In this document: one piece after another, positions 32,479-40,239 of the stretch
Position numbering within the stretch: position 1 is the first letter of the stretch
How the letters are laid out: the number at the start of each line of letters is the position of its first letter
Source of the DNA: Cryobacterium sp. Y11
GTDB taxonomy: Bacteria > Actinomycetota > Actinomycetes > Actinomycetales > Microbacteriaceae
Direction of reading: 5' to 3'
Assembly: GCF_002929535.1 (NCBI RefSeq)
Contig: NZ_PJJO01000061.1
Coordinates: 372,001 to 436,000 of the forward strand
DNA length: 64,000 bases
Program-made: the position numbers and the translations under genes
Notes under the pieces: model-generated
Told to the model about the DNA's origin: nothing
Database searches by the model: none
The model's input: the letters and a program-made list of their open reading frames with translations, nothing else

Positions 32479-32484
32479 GTTGGC

Positions 32485-32512
32485 AGCCTATCCGTGGCTT
32501 GTCTGACCCGAT
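32485..32512 (-). promoter_or_regulatory. Promoter of the third moron unit, leaderless
   Basis: TAGGCT -10 box six bases from the ATG and CGGGTCAG 12 bases upstream of it. The same CGGGTCAG/TAGGCT pair precedes the GT-C moron gene with 14 bases between. Confidence 0.55.
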
Positions 32513-32536
32513 TCAAGGCCGTCCTGAAAGACGCAC

Positions 32537-32583
32537 AACCCCGCGCCCATCTCACAAGGTGGCGGGGCTTTTTCTCGTTGTGC
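32537..32583 (+). terminator. Plus-strand terminator
   Basis: CCCCGC and GCGGGG pair over a 27-base loop and are followed by CTTTTT. It could stop read-through of the late operon into the attachment end. No plus-strand gene lies between it and the previous terminator. Confidence 0.6.
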
Positions 32584-32943
32584 CGGCACCCAGTAAACGA
32601 TGGCCGACCCGGGGCACATTTTTCACTTATCTGAACGGCGCGATGGGTGCTAGGGCGGAAAGCTTCTGGAACCGTGGGTACCGGGCGAGGTCTTGTGCAG
32701 CATCAGACACAGCCCAACCAGCGTTCGCACTTTTCTGCGTATTGCATCAGGAATCTAGACATCTCTGTACGTTATGTTCGTGAAGCCTTACGGTTTAATC
32801 ACCGGCAACTTAAAAATCTTGATTCCAGTACCGGCTTGTACTGGGTAGCCGGCGAACGGGTTCAAGGCACAGAAACATGGACGACCGATCATGCACGGCC
32901 GACCTCACCACCTGGAACCGCCGCATAACGAAAGGCAATACAC
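32584..32943. other. 360 bases without a gene near the prophage right end
   Basis: Stop codons are frequent in all frames and the region is less GC-rich around 32,750-32,830. I see a GAAAGGC ribosome site just before 32,944 but no clear promoter, operator or repeat. Confidence 0.4.
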
Positions 32944-33135
32944 ATGGACTTCAAAACCGCCACCGACGCCGACCTCGACGCCGACCGTATCACCATCATC
33001 ACTGAGCAGGAACGCCGGGCGACACTGGTCGCCATCCCCGCGGAAGTCACCAGGTTGGCCAAACAGTACCGCGAAATTGGCGGCGACCAAGCCGAAATAG
33101 ACGCCGCGATTGCACCGTTCAGAAAAACCTTCTAA
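32944..33135 (+). CDS. Small phage protein, unknown function
   Basis: 63 residues, ATG after GAAAGGC, own terminator at 33,173. Acidic start (DFKTATDADLDADRI), then one long amphipathic helix (EQERRATLVAIPAEVTRLAK). Being the last gene before the attachment end and having its own terminator, it may be expressed in the lysogen. No family recognised. Confidence 0.6.
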   Translation: MDFKTATDADLDADRITIITEQERRATLVAIPAEVTRLAKQYREIGGDQAEIDAAIAPFRKTF

Positions 33136-33172
33136 TTCCCCTGACAGCTGCACAAACTGTCGCTGCGTGACG

Positions 33173-33203
33173 AAACCCAGTCCCTTCGGAGGCTGGGTTT
33201 TTT
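33173..33203 (+). terminator. Rho-independent terminator
   Basis: AAACCCAG pairs with CTGGGTTT around TCCCTTCGGAGG, followed by a T run. Ends the 63-residue gene. Confidence 0.88.
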
Positions 33204-33425
33204 CGCCGTTACCGCCGCGGGAACGAAAGGGTTGACCATGCGCGACGGTAGCGGATGGGGGATCGCGCAGTCCCCAGAATCCGCGACTTACTCTCTACTT
33301 TGAGATACGAATCACTCCAAATGGGTCCCTGCCAATACATAAGTGATTGCCTTGGGTGCCGGTGTTCTCCCGCTTGTTACTCATACGTCCCGCCCCCTAC
33401 TATTGGCACTTCATATCAGTGGGTT

Positions 33426-33453
33426 CCCGGTTCAAGTCCGGGGGGGTGCACCA
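33426..33453 (+). other. Prophage right attachment end: tRNA 3' fragment
   Basis: CCCGG-TTCAAGT-CCGGG is a complete T arm; GGGGTGC is the 3' acceptor strand, then A and CCA. The matching 5' acceptor GCACCCC and the D and anticodon arms are not found upstream, so only the 3' part of a tRNA is here. Integrases of such phages recombine in tRNA 3' ends and leave exactly this remnant at the distal end. The complete tRNA should lie at the other, unseen end. Confidence 0.8.
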
Positions 33454-33458
33454 CCAAT

Positions 33459-33497
33459 CCCCGTCGTCACTGTTTCACAGTGTGGCGGGGTTTTTTT
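33459..33497 (+). terminator. Terminator following the tRNA fragment (host)
   Basis: CCCCG/CGGGG outer stem and CACTG/CAGTG inner stem, loop TTTCA, then seven T. It probably is the original terminator of the interrupted host tRNA gene and so marks the start of chromosomal DNA. Confidence 0.85.
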
Positions 33498-33529
33498 ATG
33501 CCCGTTTTGGGCTTTCATCGTCGGCGCGC

Positions 33530-33715
33530 TACGCGGGGTTTACGCCGGTGTGCGGGAGTTGGCGAAACCGGGCTGTGTCGACCGGGCTCGGTACGCGGGA
33601 GCTACGCCAGTGCGCGGGAGTTCTGACTTAGCCCGAAGTCCCGCGTAACTCGTCGCGCGGGAGCCGCGCCAGTGCGCGGGAGTTCGACCTACCGCGCACT
33701 GGCGCAGCACCCGCG
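33530..33715. repeat. 31-bp intergenic repeats at 62-bp period plus inverted copy
   Basis: Units at 33530-33560, 33592-33622 and 33654-33684 share TACGCGGGAGCTACGCCAGT and GCGCGGGAGTT with a few changes, starts exactly 62 bases apart. A reverse-complement copy follows at about 33691-33715 and with unit three forms a hairpin of about 24 bp with two mismatches. No gene occurs between 33498 and 33927. Confidence 0.8.
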
Positions 33716-33927
33716 AAACGTGAAAATGCTGCCACGCGCCGACAGCGACCGTGCCTGCGAGCCCAGTTCAGAGGGGTCTGAAGCCGCAAATCGACCATAA
33801 GTTATGGGGTGCACTGGCCAATGCTTCGGTGCGCGCCGAGGACGAACCGACGCACCTGGTTAGACTGTGGCCAAGAGATTCCGGGTTCGTGCAGGAGTAC
33901 GGCCGCTCCGTCGCGGAAAGGTCACGT

Positions 33928-35160
33928 TTGTCTTCCACCGAGTTATCCAGTACCGAAGCCAGCACCGAAGTGCTGCTGCACCGCGACGGGCCGCTAGCCC
34001 GGATCATCCTGAACCGGCCGAAGGCACTCAACGCGTTGACCCACCGCATGATCCAATCCATTGCCGCGGCGCTCACCGAATGGGCCGACGATGACAGCGT
34101 CCAGACCGTCCTGCTCACCGGCAGCGGTGACCGCGCCCTCTGCGCCGGCGGCGACATCGTCTCGATCTACCGCGATGCCGGCACGGACTCCGGCGACGAC
34201 GAGAATGCACGGTTCTGGGCCGACGAGTACACGCTGAATGCCCAGATCAAGCGCTACCCCAAACCGTTCGTCGCCCTGATGGACCGCATCGTGCTCGGCG
34301 GGGGAGTCGGCCTCTCCGGCCATGCGTCGCACCGCGTGGTGACCGAGCGCACCCGGCTCGGCATGCCCGAAACTACCATTGGCTTCGTGCCGGACGTTGG
34401 CGGCACCTACCTCTACTCGCGCATTCCCGGCGAGCTCGGCACCCATCTTGCCCTCACCGCCGCGACCATGACCGGTTCCGATGCGATCGCCCTCGGCCTG
34501 GCTGACAGCTTCGTCGACTCTGCCCGGCTCGATTCCCTGATCGACGCCCTCAAGCGGATGCCCGCTGCCGCGGCCATCGCCCAGCACGAGTCGTCCGCGG
34601 TGCCCCCTGCCCCGCTGTTGGCCGAGCGCGCCTGGATCGACGAGTGCTACGCCGGCAACGACCTGCCCGCGATCATCGACCGGTTGCAGAAGTCACCCGT
34701 CGTCGCGGCCTACGAAGCCGCCACCGCCATTCTCGCCAAATCGCCCACCGCAGTCACGGTCACCCTCGAATCCCTGCGCCGAGCCCGCGACCTGGCCGAC
34801 CTGGAGGACGTACTCGAGCAGGAATATCGGGTGTCGCTGCGCTTGGTGGCCGGCCACGATGTGGTCGAGGGCATTCGCGCCCAGGTCGTCGACAAAGACC
34901 GCAACCCCGACTGGCAGCCGAGCACCCTGGACGCAGTGTCTGGCGCCGATGTGCGGGCGCACTTCGCGCCGCTGGGAGAGCGTGCGCTGCGCTTGCGGCG
35001 CGTGCACGTTGCCGCCGCGCCCGGTTCCACTGGCGCCCTCCGAAGGAGTGCTGAACCGCGCCCAACCGGCGCATTTTCGCTGGTTGGCGAGCCTGGCACC
35101 ACCGACCCTCGCGCCACCGAAAATCACCGCCAGATCACCGAACGAGAGGCCACCGCGTGA
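33928..35160 (+). CDS. 3-hydroxyisobutyryl-CoA hydrolase-like (ECH_2 family)
   Basis: 410 residues from TTG 33928, seven bases after GGAAAGG; a frame open from 33751 and a GTG near 33889 are alternatives, but the extra N-terminus has no homology-like features. Crotonase fold: [14 protein letters not shown] is the oxyanion loop and [14 protein letters not shown] carries the Glu diagnostic of 3-hydroxyisobutyryl-CoA hydrolases of valine breakdown. The long C-terminal half is the ECH_2 extension. GTGA overlap with the next crotonase gene points to one operon. Cytosolic. Confidence 0.85.
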   Translation: MSSTELSSTEASTEVLLHRDGPLARIILNRPKALNALTHRMIQSIAAALTEWADDDSVQTVLLTGSGDRALCAGGDIVSIYRDAGTDSGDDENARFWADEYTLNAQIKRYPKPFVALMDRIVLGGGVGLSGHASHRVVTERTRLGMPETTIGFVPDVGGTYLYSRIPGELGTHLALTAATMTGSDAIALGLADSFVDSARLDSLIDALKRMPAAAAIAQHESSAVPPAPLLAERAWIDECYAGNDLPAIIDRLQKSPVVAAYEAATAILAKSPTAVTVTLESLRRARDLADLEDVLEQEYRVSLRLVAGHDVVEGIRAQVVDKDRNPDWQPSTLDAVSGADVRAHFAPLGERALRLRRVHVAAAPGSTGALRRSAEPRPTGAFSLVGEPGTTDPRATENHRQITEREATA

Positions 35161-35966
35161 GCGAGAACACCCAGCTAGAGACCAAGCCCACCGACACCTA
35201 CGACAACATCCTGCTCGAACGCCCTGGCCGCGTCGGCGTGATCACGCTGAACCGCCCGAAGGCGCTCAACGCCCTCAACTTCGCCACCATGCAGGACGTC
35301 GTCGGTGCCGCCACCCGGCTCGACGCCGACCCAGAGATCGGCGCGATCATCATCACCGGTTCGGAGCGGGCCTTCGCGGCCGGCGCCGACATTAAGGAGA
35401 TGGCGTCGATGAGCTACATGGACATGTACCTGAAGGACTGGTTTGCCGGTTGGGATCGGCTCGCCGCCGTGCGCACCCCGCTCATCGCCGCTGTCTCCGG
35501 CCACGCCCTCGGCGGCGGCTGCGAACTCGCCCTGATCTGCGATTTCATCATTGCCTCCGACACCGCAACGTTCGGGCAGCCCGAGATCAAGCTCGGCGTC
35601 ATTCCCGGCATGGGCGGATCCCAGCGCCTCACCCGCGCCGTCGGTAAGGCCAAGGCGATGGAGATGATCCTCACCGGCCGCACCATCGGCGCGGTCGAGG
35701 CCGAGCGGGCCGGCCTCGTCGCCCGCATCGTGCCCGTCGCTGACCTACTCGCCGACGCCCTGGCGACCGCCACCGAGATCGCGGCGAAGTCGGCGCCGAT
35801 CGCGATGCTCGCCAAGGAAGTCGTGAATGCGGCGTACGAATCGATGTTGAGTGGCGGCATCCACTTGGAACGTCGCCTGTTTCACTCGGTGTTTGCCACC
35901 GACGATCAAAGTGAGGGCATGGCCGCCTTCATCGAGAAGCGCCCGCCGGTTTTCACGAACCGCTAG
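35157..35966 (+). CDS. Enoyl-CoA hydratase
   Basis: 269 residues. [13 protein letters not shown] is the oxyanion-hole loop; the two catalytic Glu lie in [10 protein letters not shown] and [16 protein letters not shown], so hydratase activity is intact. It adds water to trans-2-enoyl-CoA in fatty-acid or branched-chain acyl-CoA breakdown. Coupled to the upstream hydrolase, suggesting the methacrylyl-CoA to 3-hydroxyisobutyrate steps of valine catabolism. Usual family length, GTG start within the overlap. Confidence 0.92.
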   Translation: MSENTQLETKPTDTYDNILLERPGRVGVITLNRPKALNALNFATMQDVVGAATRLDADPEIGAIIITGSERAFAAGADIKEMASMSYMDMYLKDWFAGWDRLAAVRTPLIAAVSGHALGGGCELALICDFIIASDTATFGQPEIKLGVIPGMGGSQRLTRAVGKAKAMEMILTGRTIGAVEAERAGLVARIVPVADLLADALATATEIAAKSAPIAMLAKEVVNAAYESMLSGGIHLERRLFHSVFATDDQSEGMAAFIEKRPPVFTNR

Positions 35967-35994
35967 CCACACGGGCTCGCCACTGAACGCAGCG

Positions 35995-36705
35995 CTACCG
36001 CCCGGACTTCCAGCGATACTCGTTCTCGGGCCGCCCGGGGGTGCCGTAGCGCGGGGCGCGCAGCACGAGGCCGGTGTCGGCGAGATATTCCAGGTAGCGG
36101 CGCGCGGTCACCCGGGATAGCCCCAGCGGCTCCATTAGCTCACTGGCCGACACCGGCGCTGACTGAGCCCGCAGGTAGGCGACCAGCGGATTTAACGTCG
36201 AATGGGCCACGCCCTTCGGCAGTGGAATATCGGTCGGTGCCCGCAGGCTCGCGAACGCATGATCGACCGCCGACTGCGTCACAACGGATGCCTGCGCGTT
36301 CAGTTCCGCACGAAAGTCCCGGTAACTAGACAATTTCGTGGCGAAGGTCGCATAGCTGAACGGCTTGATCAGGTATTGCACGACGCCGGCCGCGATCGCC
36401 CCGCGCACATTGTCGAGGTCGCGCACCGCGGTGATGGCGATGATGTCCGTGGCCAGACCGGCCGCACGGATGCGCCGGCTCACGTCGAGCCCGTGGCTGT
36501 CAGGCAGATTCATATCCATCAGCACGAGGTCGATGGGGATGCCGGCCGAGGCTGCGCCCGCGACCCGGCGAAACGCCTCCTGCCCGGTGCCGACCGTGCC
36601 GACGAGCTCAAACCCCGCGAGGCGACCGATGTAGACGGCGTGTGCTTCGGCCGCAAGTGGTTCGTCCTCGACGACGAGCACGCGGATCGGTGCAGGCTTA
36701 GTCAT
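35995..36705 (-). CDS. Response regulator, CitB/DcuR type
   Basis: 236 residues. Receiver domain 8-125 with Asp64 in VLMDMNLPD as phosphorylation site and Lys in YLIKPF; C-terminal winged-helix region with SASELMEPLGLSRVTARRYL as recognition helix. The family governs C4-dicarboxylate or citrate transport. Overlaps the kinase gene by 8 bases; the target probably is the symporter on the other side of the kinase. Confidence 0.92.
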   Translation of the reverse strand: MTKPAPIRVLVVEDEPLAAEAHAVYIGRLAGFELVGTVGTGQEAFRRVAGAASAGIPIDLVLMDMNLPDSHGLDVSRRIRAAGLATDIIAITAVRDLDNVRGAIAAGVVQYLIKPFSYATFATKLSSYRDFRAELNAQASVVTQSAVDHAFASLRAPTDIPLPKGVAHSTLNPLVAYLRAQSAPVSASELMEPLGLSRVTARRYLEYLADTGLVLRAPRYGTPGRPENEYRWKSGR

Positions 36706-38332
36706 GTTCGCCCGCCGGAATTGTGACGGTGAAGACCGCTCCCTCGCGCCGACCGATCGTCAGGGTTCCACCGAGGCGGGTCACGGCCTGCCGAACCAGA
36801 GCCAGGCCCAGGCCGCGGCCGCCGACCGACCGGACCGGTTCTGCCGTGCCAACGCCCTTGGTACTGAAGCCGAACCTCAGCACGTCGTCGATCACCTCGG
36901 GCGCCACGCCGCAACCGCTGTCGGCGACCTCGATCGTCACGGCGAGCTCGGTCGATGACACCGTGACCGATACTCGCCGCGGGTCGGCGCCAGCGGCCGC
37001 GGCATCGAGCGCGTTGTCGACCAGATTGCCGAGCACCGTCACGAGGTCCTGAATCGACAGACCGGACTGCGCGAGCGTTCCAGACGCCGTGACGGTCAAG
37101 GCGATGCCTAGCTCATTGGCCTGCGCCGATTTGCCCATGATCAGGGCGCTGATCACGGGTTCGTCGACGGAACCGACCATCTCGTCTGCGAGCTGCTGGC
37201 TCAACTCAAGGTCTTTCGTGGCGAATTCCAGGGCCTGGTCGGTGCGGCCCAGTTCCATCAGTGACACGATCGTGTGCAGCCGGTTGGAATGCTCGTGGGT
37301 CTGTGCTCGCAGTGCGTCGGAGAGAGTCTGCATCGACTGCAGTTCGCTGCCGAGGTGTTGTAAATCGGTGTGATCGCGAATCGTCGCCACGAACCCCATC
37401 GGCGTGGGCTTACCGCCAGGAGCTGACGTTGATGCCGCCGGCTCCTGGCTGACCACGAGCACTCGGGTGTCTGTAACATGAACCTCATCGTGCGCTGTAC
37501 GACCGCTGCGCAGCAACTCGCCCAGACTCGGCGTCAGGTTCAACGCGGTCAGGGTCGTTGGTTGCTCGGTACTGCCAGCGGCCGGGCGCGGCGGAATGCC
37601 GAGTAACTGGGCTGCTTGATCGTTGTAGAGCACGAGATCGCCGTGCAGATCGACCAGCACGAGCCCCTCCCGTACCGAGTGCAGCACCGAATCGTAGTAA
37701 ACAAAGAGTTGCGCGATCCGCTCCGGTCCCCAGCCCAGGGTGACCCGGCGCAGATAGCGGCCGAGCAGCCAGGTAGCCACGGATCCAGACGCGAGCAGCA
37801 CGAGCGCCAGTCCAAGCACCGACGGCAACCGGGCGTTCAGGGCGATCTCGATGTTCGTCGTCGTGGTGCCGACGGCGACGAGCGCGCGCACCGTGCCGGC
37901 AGCATCCGTCACCGGCACAACGGCGCGAACGGATGGCCCCAGCGTTCCCGTGCTGGTTTCGGTGAAGGCCGTTCCAGAACGCGCCGGCTCGATCGCACCG
38001 ATGTAATCCTGACCGATTTCGGCCGGGTTTGGATGGGTCCAACGCGTGCGGTCCGGGGCCATGATTGTGATGAAGTCGAGCCCGGCATCCGTCGTCAACT
38101 CGAGGGCGTACGGCTGCAATGAGGTGCTCGGGTCGGCCGATTCGCTCGCCGCGAGCACGAGGGGACTGTCGGCGATGGCGGTGGCGACCGCGAGCATTCG
38201 GCTGCTGGTCCCGACGTAGCCCTGATCGCGGGCATCGACGAATAACGCCGTTCCGATGACCGTCGTGAGCACAACGACGAACAGCGCGTGCGCAAAAAAG
38301 AGCCGCCTCGCGATGCTCCATTCCCTGCGCAC
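36698..38332 (-). CDS. Sensor histidine kinase, CitA/DcuS type
   Basis: 544 residues from GTG 38332 (AAAGGAG upstream; the frame open to 38419 has no ribosome site). Transmembrane helix near 10-30, a periplasmic sensor (PDC-type, residues 35-165), a second helix near 175-195, a PAS domain, then the H-box THEHSNRLHTIVSLMELG and HATPase_c with NLVDNALDAAAAG and GRGLGLALV. It senses extracellular di- or tricarboxylates and phosphorylates the adjacent regulator. Divergent from the dctA-like gene with a 141-base shared control region. Confidence 0.92.
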   Translation of the reverse strand: MRREWSIARRLFFAHALFVVVLTTVIGTALFVDARDQGYVGTSSRMLAVATAIADSPLVLAASESADPSTSLQPYALELTTDAGLDFITIMAPDRTRWTHPNPAEIGQDYIGAIEPARSGTAFTETSTGTLGPSVRAVVPVTDAAGTVRALVAVGTTTTNIEIALNARLPSVLGLALVLLASGSVATWLLGRYLRRVTLGWGPERIAQLFVYYDSVLHSVREGLVLVDLHGDLVLYNDQAAQLLGIPPRPAAGSTEQPTTLTALNLTPSLGELLRSGRTAHDEVHVTDTRVLVVSQEPAASTSAPGGKPTPMGFVATIRDHTDLQHLGSELQSMQTLSDALRAQTHEHSNRLHTIVSLMELGRTDQALEFATKDLELSQQLADEMVGSVDEPVISALIMGKSAQANELGIALTVTASGTLAQSGLSIQDLVTVLGNLVDNALDAAAAGADPRRVSVTVSSTELAVTIEVADSGCGVAPEVIDDVLRFGFSTKGVGTAEPVRSVGGRGLGLALVRQAVTRLGGTLTIGRREGAVFTVTIPAGEHD

Positions 38333-38349
38333 TGTGTGCTCCTTTCGTG

Positions 38350-38366
38350 GTTCACGCTTCGTGAAC
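38350..38366. promoter_or_regulatory. Inverted repeat between kinase and symporter genes
   Basis: GTTCACG-CTT-CGTGAAC, perfect 7-bp arms, lies 17 bases upstream of the kinase GTG in the divergent spacer. TTCGTG also occurs just before as a direct repeat. Candidate operator for the adjacent response regulator. Confidence 0.55.
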
Positions 38367-38473
38367 AATATGACCGCAACCGCGCGCGACCTACTCGTGT
38401 CGACCAGTCTGGAATGCATTGCAGTAGCCGGAGTCCGACGTGGCCCCGATAAACCTAGACAAAGGAGTCTGAC

Positions 38474-39871
38474 ATGACATCGACGCCATCATCCCGCACC
38501 AAACTTATTACGGCGGGCAAACCAAAGAAGCGACTCGACTCATCGCACTATCTTTATATGGCCGTCATCATCGCGGTCATTTTGGGAATTGTCGTCGGCC
38601 TGGTCTGGGGCGGCGAGAAGGGCTTCGCGGTTTCGCTCGAGCCGCTCGGCGACCTGTTCATCGACCTGATCAAAATGATGATCTCCCCGATCATTTTCTG
38701 CACGATCATTCTCGGCATCGGTTCGATCGCCAAGGCGGCCACCGTCGGCAAGATCGGTGGCCTCGCGCTGGGCTACTTTCTGATCATGTCGACCTTCGCG
38801 CTTGGTATCGGCCTGGTTGTCGGCAACCTGATCCACCCGGGTGAGGGGCTTCACCTCACCGAGGCCACGTTCAAGGCCACCGAATCTGCGGACACCCAAT
38901 CGTTCCTGCTCGGCATCGTGCCGGAGACGTTGTTCTCGTCCTTGACCAGCGGCAACATTCTGCAGACCCTGCTCGTTGCACTCATCGCCGGCTTCGCTCT
39001 GCAGCGGATGGGCTCCGCCGGCCAGCCCATTCTCGACGGCATCGCCCACGTCCAGGCCCTGGTCTTTCGCATTCTGATCATGGTCATGTGGCTCGCCCCG
39101 ATCGGCGCATTCGGCGCGATCGCCGCGGTGGTCGGTGCCACCGGTATTCAAGCCGTGATCAGTTTGTTCACCCTCATGGGGGCGTTCTACATCACCTGCA
39201 TCCTCTTCATCGTGATCATTCTCGGCGGGCTGCTCAAGCTCGTCACTGGCGTCAACATCTTCAAACTGATGCGCTACCTCGGCCGGGAATACCTGTTGAT
39301 CGTCTCGACCTCGTCGTCCGAAGCCGCCTTGCCGCGCCTGATCGCCAAGATGGAACACCTCGGCGTCTCCAAGCCCGTCGTCGGGGTCATTGTTCCTACC
39401 GGCTACTCGTTCAACCTTGACGGCACCGCAATCTACCTCACTATGGCGTCGCTGTTCATCGCCAACGCGCTCGGTCAGCCGCTCGCGCTCGGTGAGCAGA
39501 TCGGACTGCTCGTGTTCATGATCATCGCCAGTAAGGGTGCCGCCGGAGTCTCCGGAGCCGGCCTGGCCACCCTGGCCGCCGGGCTACAGGCCCACGCCCC
39601 GCAGCTGGTCGGCGGCGTCGGATTCATCGTTGGCATCGACCGGTTCATGTCCGAAGCGCGCGCGCTGACCAACTTCACCGGCAATGCGGTCGCGACCGTC
39701 ATGATCGGTTCCTGGACCAAGGAGATTGACCGGGTGCAGCTTGACCGGGTGCTCGATAAACTCGAACCATTCGACGAGCGCACCATGCTCACACACGGCC
39801 ACGTCAGCGCCGCCGATACCCAGCGCACGGCCGAAAAGGTCGCGCAGTCCGAGGTGTTACAGCGGGCCTGA
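38474..39871 (+). CDS. dctA: Dicarboxylate:cation symporter (DctA/GltP family)
   Basis: 465 residues, ATG nine bases after AAAGGAG. Eight transmembrane helices plus two re-entrant loops; the hallmark serine-rich loop VSTSSSEAALPR and the substrate/cation motif PTGYSFNLDGTAIYLTM are intact, as is ASKGAAGVSGAG in the second hairpin. It imports C4-dicarboxylates such as succinate, fumarate, malate, or glutamate/aspartate, with protons or sodium. The divergent CitA/CitB-type system favours the dicarboxylate assignment. Confidence 0.88.
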   Translation: MTSTPSSRTKLITAGKPKKRLDSSHYLYMAVIIAVILGIVVGLVWGGEKGFAVSLEPLGDLFIDLIKMMISPIIFCTIILGIGSIAKAATVGKIGGLALGYFLIMSTFALGIGLVVGNLIHPGEGLHLTEATFKATESADTQSFLLGIVPETLFSSLTSGNILQTLLVALIAGFALQRMGSAGQPILDGIAHVQALVFRILIMVMWLAPIGAFGAIAAVVGATGIQAVISLFTLMGAFYITCILFIVIILGGLLKLVTGVNIFKLMRYLGREYLLIVSTSSSEAALPRLIAKMEHLGVSKPVVGVIVPTGYSFNLDGTAIYLTMASLFIANALGQPLALGEQIGLLVFMIIASKGAAGVSGAGLATLAAGLQAHAPQLVGGVGFIVGIDRFMSEARALTNFTGNAVATVMIGSWTKEIDRVQLDRVLDKLEPFDERTMLTHGHVSAADTQRTAEKVAQSEVLQRA

Positions 39872-39926
39872 GTACAAGACGTGCGCATACAACGCGAGCA
39901 TTAGACTCGCGCTACGGGTGTCGCTC

Positions 39927-39939
39927 GGAGGAGTCCTCC
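39927..39939. other. GGAGGA/TCCTCC palindrome after dctA
   Basis: GGAGGA-G-TCCTCC, 13 bases, 55 bases after the dctA stop. No T run; perhaps an mRNA 3' structure. Confidence 0.35.
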
Positions 39940-39966
39940 CGGGCGGCACCCCAGACGATGAGATGA

Positions 39967-39983
39967 TTTAGGCATGCCTCAAA
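39967..39983. promoter_or_regulatory. TTTAGGCATGCCTCAAA near-palindrome
   Basis: AGGCATGCCT is an exact palindrome with TTT and CAAA flanks, loosely like DtxR/IdeR iron boxes (TTAGG-N-CCTAA). No iron gene is near; significance doubtful. Confidence 0.3.
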
Positions 39984-40049
39984 CTGACTGTGTTAGGCTC
40001 ATTGACGGTCTTACAACCCTTCACCAGGACGCGCACGCGTAGCCACCAT

Positions 40050-40078
40050 TTGAGATGGAACGGCCGCGTTCGTATGGT
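40050..40078 (+). promoter_or_regulatory. Predicted promoter of proVWX
   Basis: TTGAGA, 17 bases, TATGGT: good match to a housekeeping sigma promoter. A start near 40,085 would give a 5' leader of about 155 bases. Confidence 0.5.
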
Positions 40079-40079
40079 G

Positions 40080-40166
40080 TAGCACCGAAGGATGCGATCC
40101 CATGATCGCTCCAGCCTGCGCTGATTTAGTTCACTCTGATTGTCGCGTTTGGGCCGATTGGTGCTA
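40080..40166 (+). promoter_or_regulatory. Structured 5' leader of proV
   Basis: TAGCACC (40080-40086) can pair with GGTGCTA (40160-40166), closing an 87-base domain that contains the GCGATC/GATCGC hairpin (40094-40109). It matches no riboswitch consensus I know. Confidence 0.35.
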
Positions 40167-40239
40167 ACCCGTCCGACAAGAGAGCTCGCCAGACATCCAG
40201 TCGCGAAATCGGCTACGTTCGGCTTGCACCGGAGAACGC

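Noticed and set aside
33238..33303. 21-residue frame after the last prophage terminator
   Set aside because: It has a GAAAGGG upstream but no other support, and no coupling or composition signal.
33340..33460. Complete tRNA gene
   Set aside because: Only the T arm and 3' acceptor exist; no D arm, anticodon arm or 5' acceptor strand can be paired.
33530..33715. CRISPR array (31-base repeats, 31-base spacers)
   Set aside because: Only three direct copies, they differ at several positions, the fourth is inverted, and no cas gene is near.
39967..39983. Functional iron box (DtxR/IdeR)
   Set aside because: Only loosely like the consensus and no iron-related gene is adjacent; kept only as a weak palindrome.
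39872..40239. c-di-AMP (ydaO-type) riboswitch before proV
   Set aside because: The conserved GGGGGAAAGC-like and related boxes of that class are absent, although the leader may be structured.
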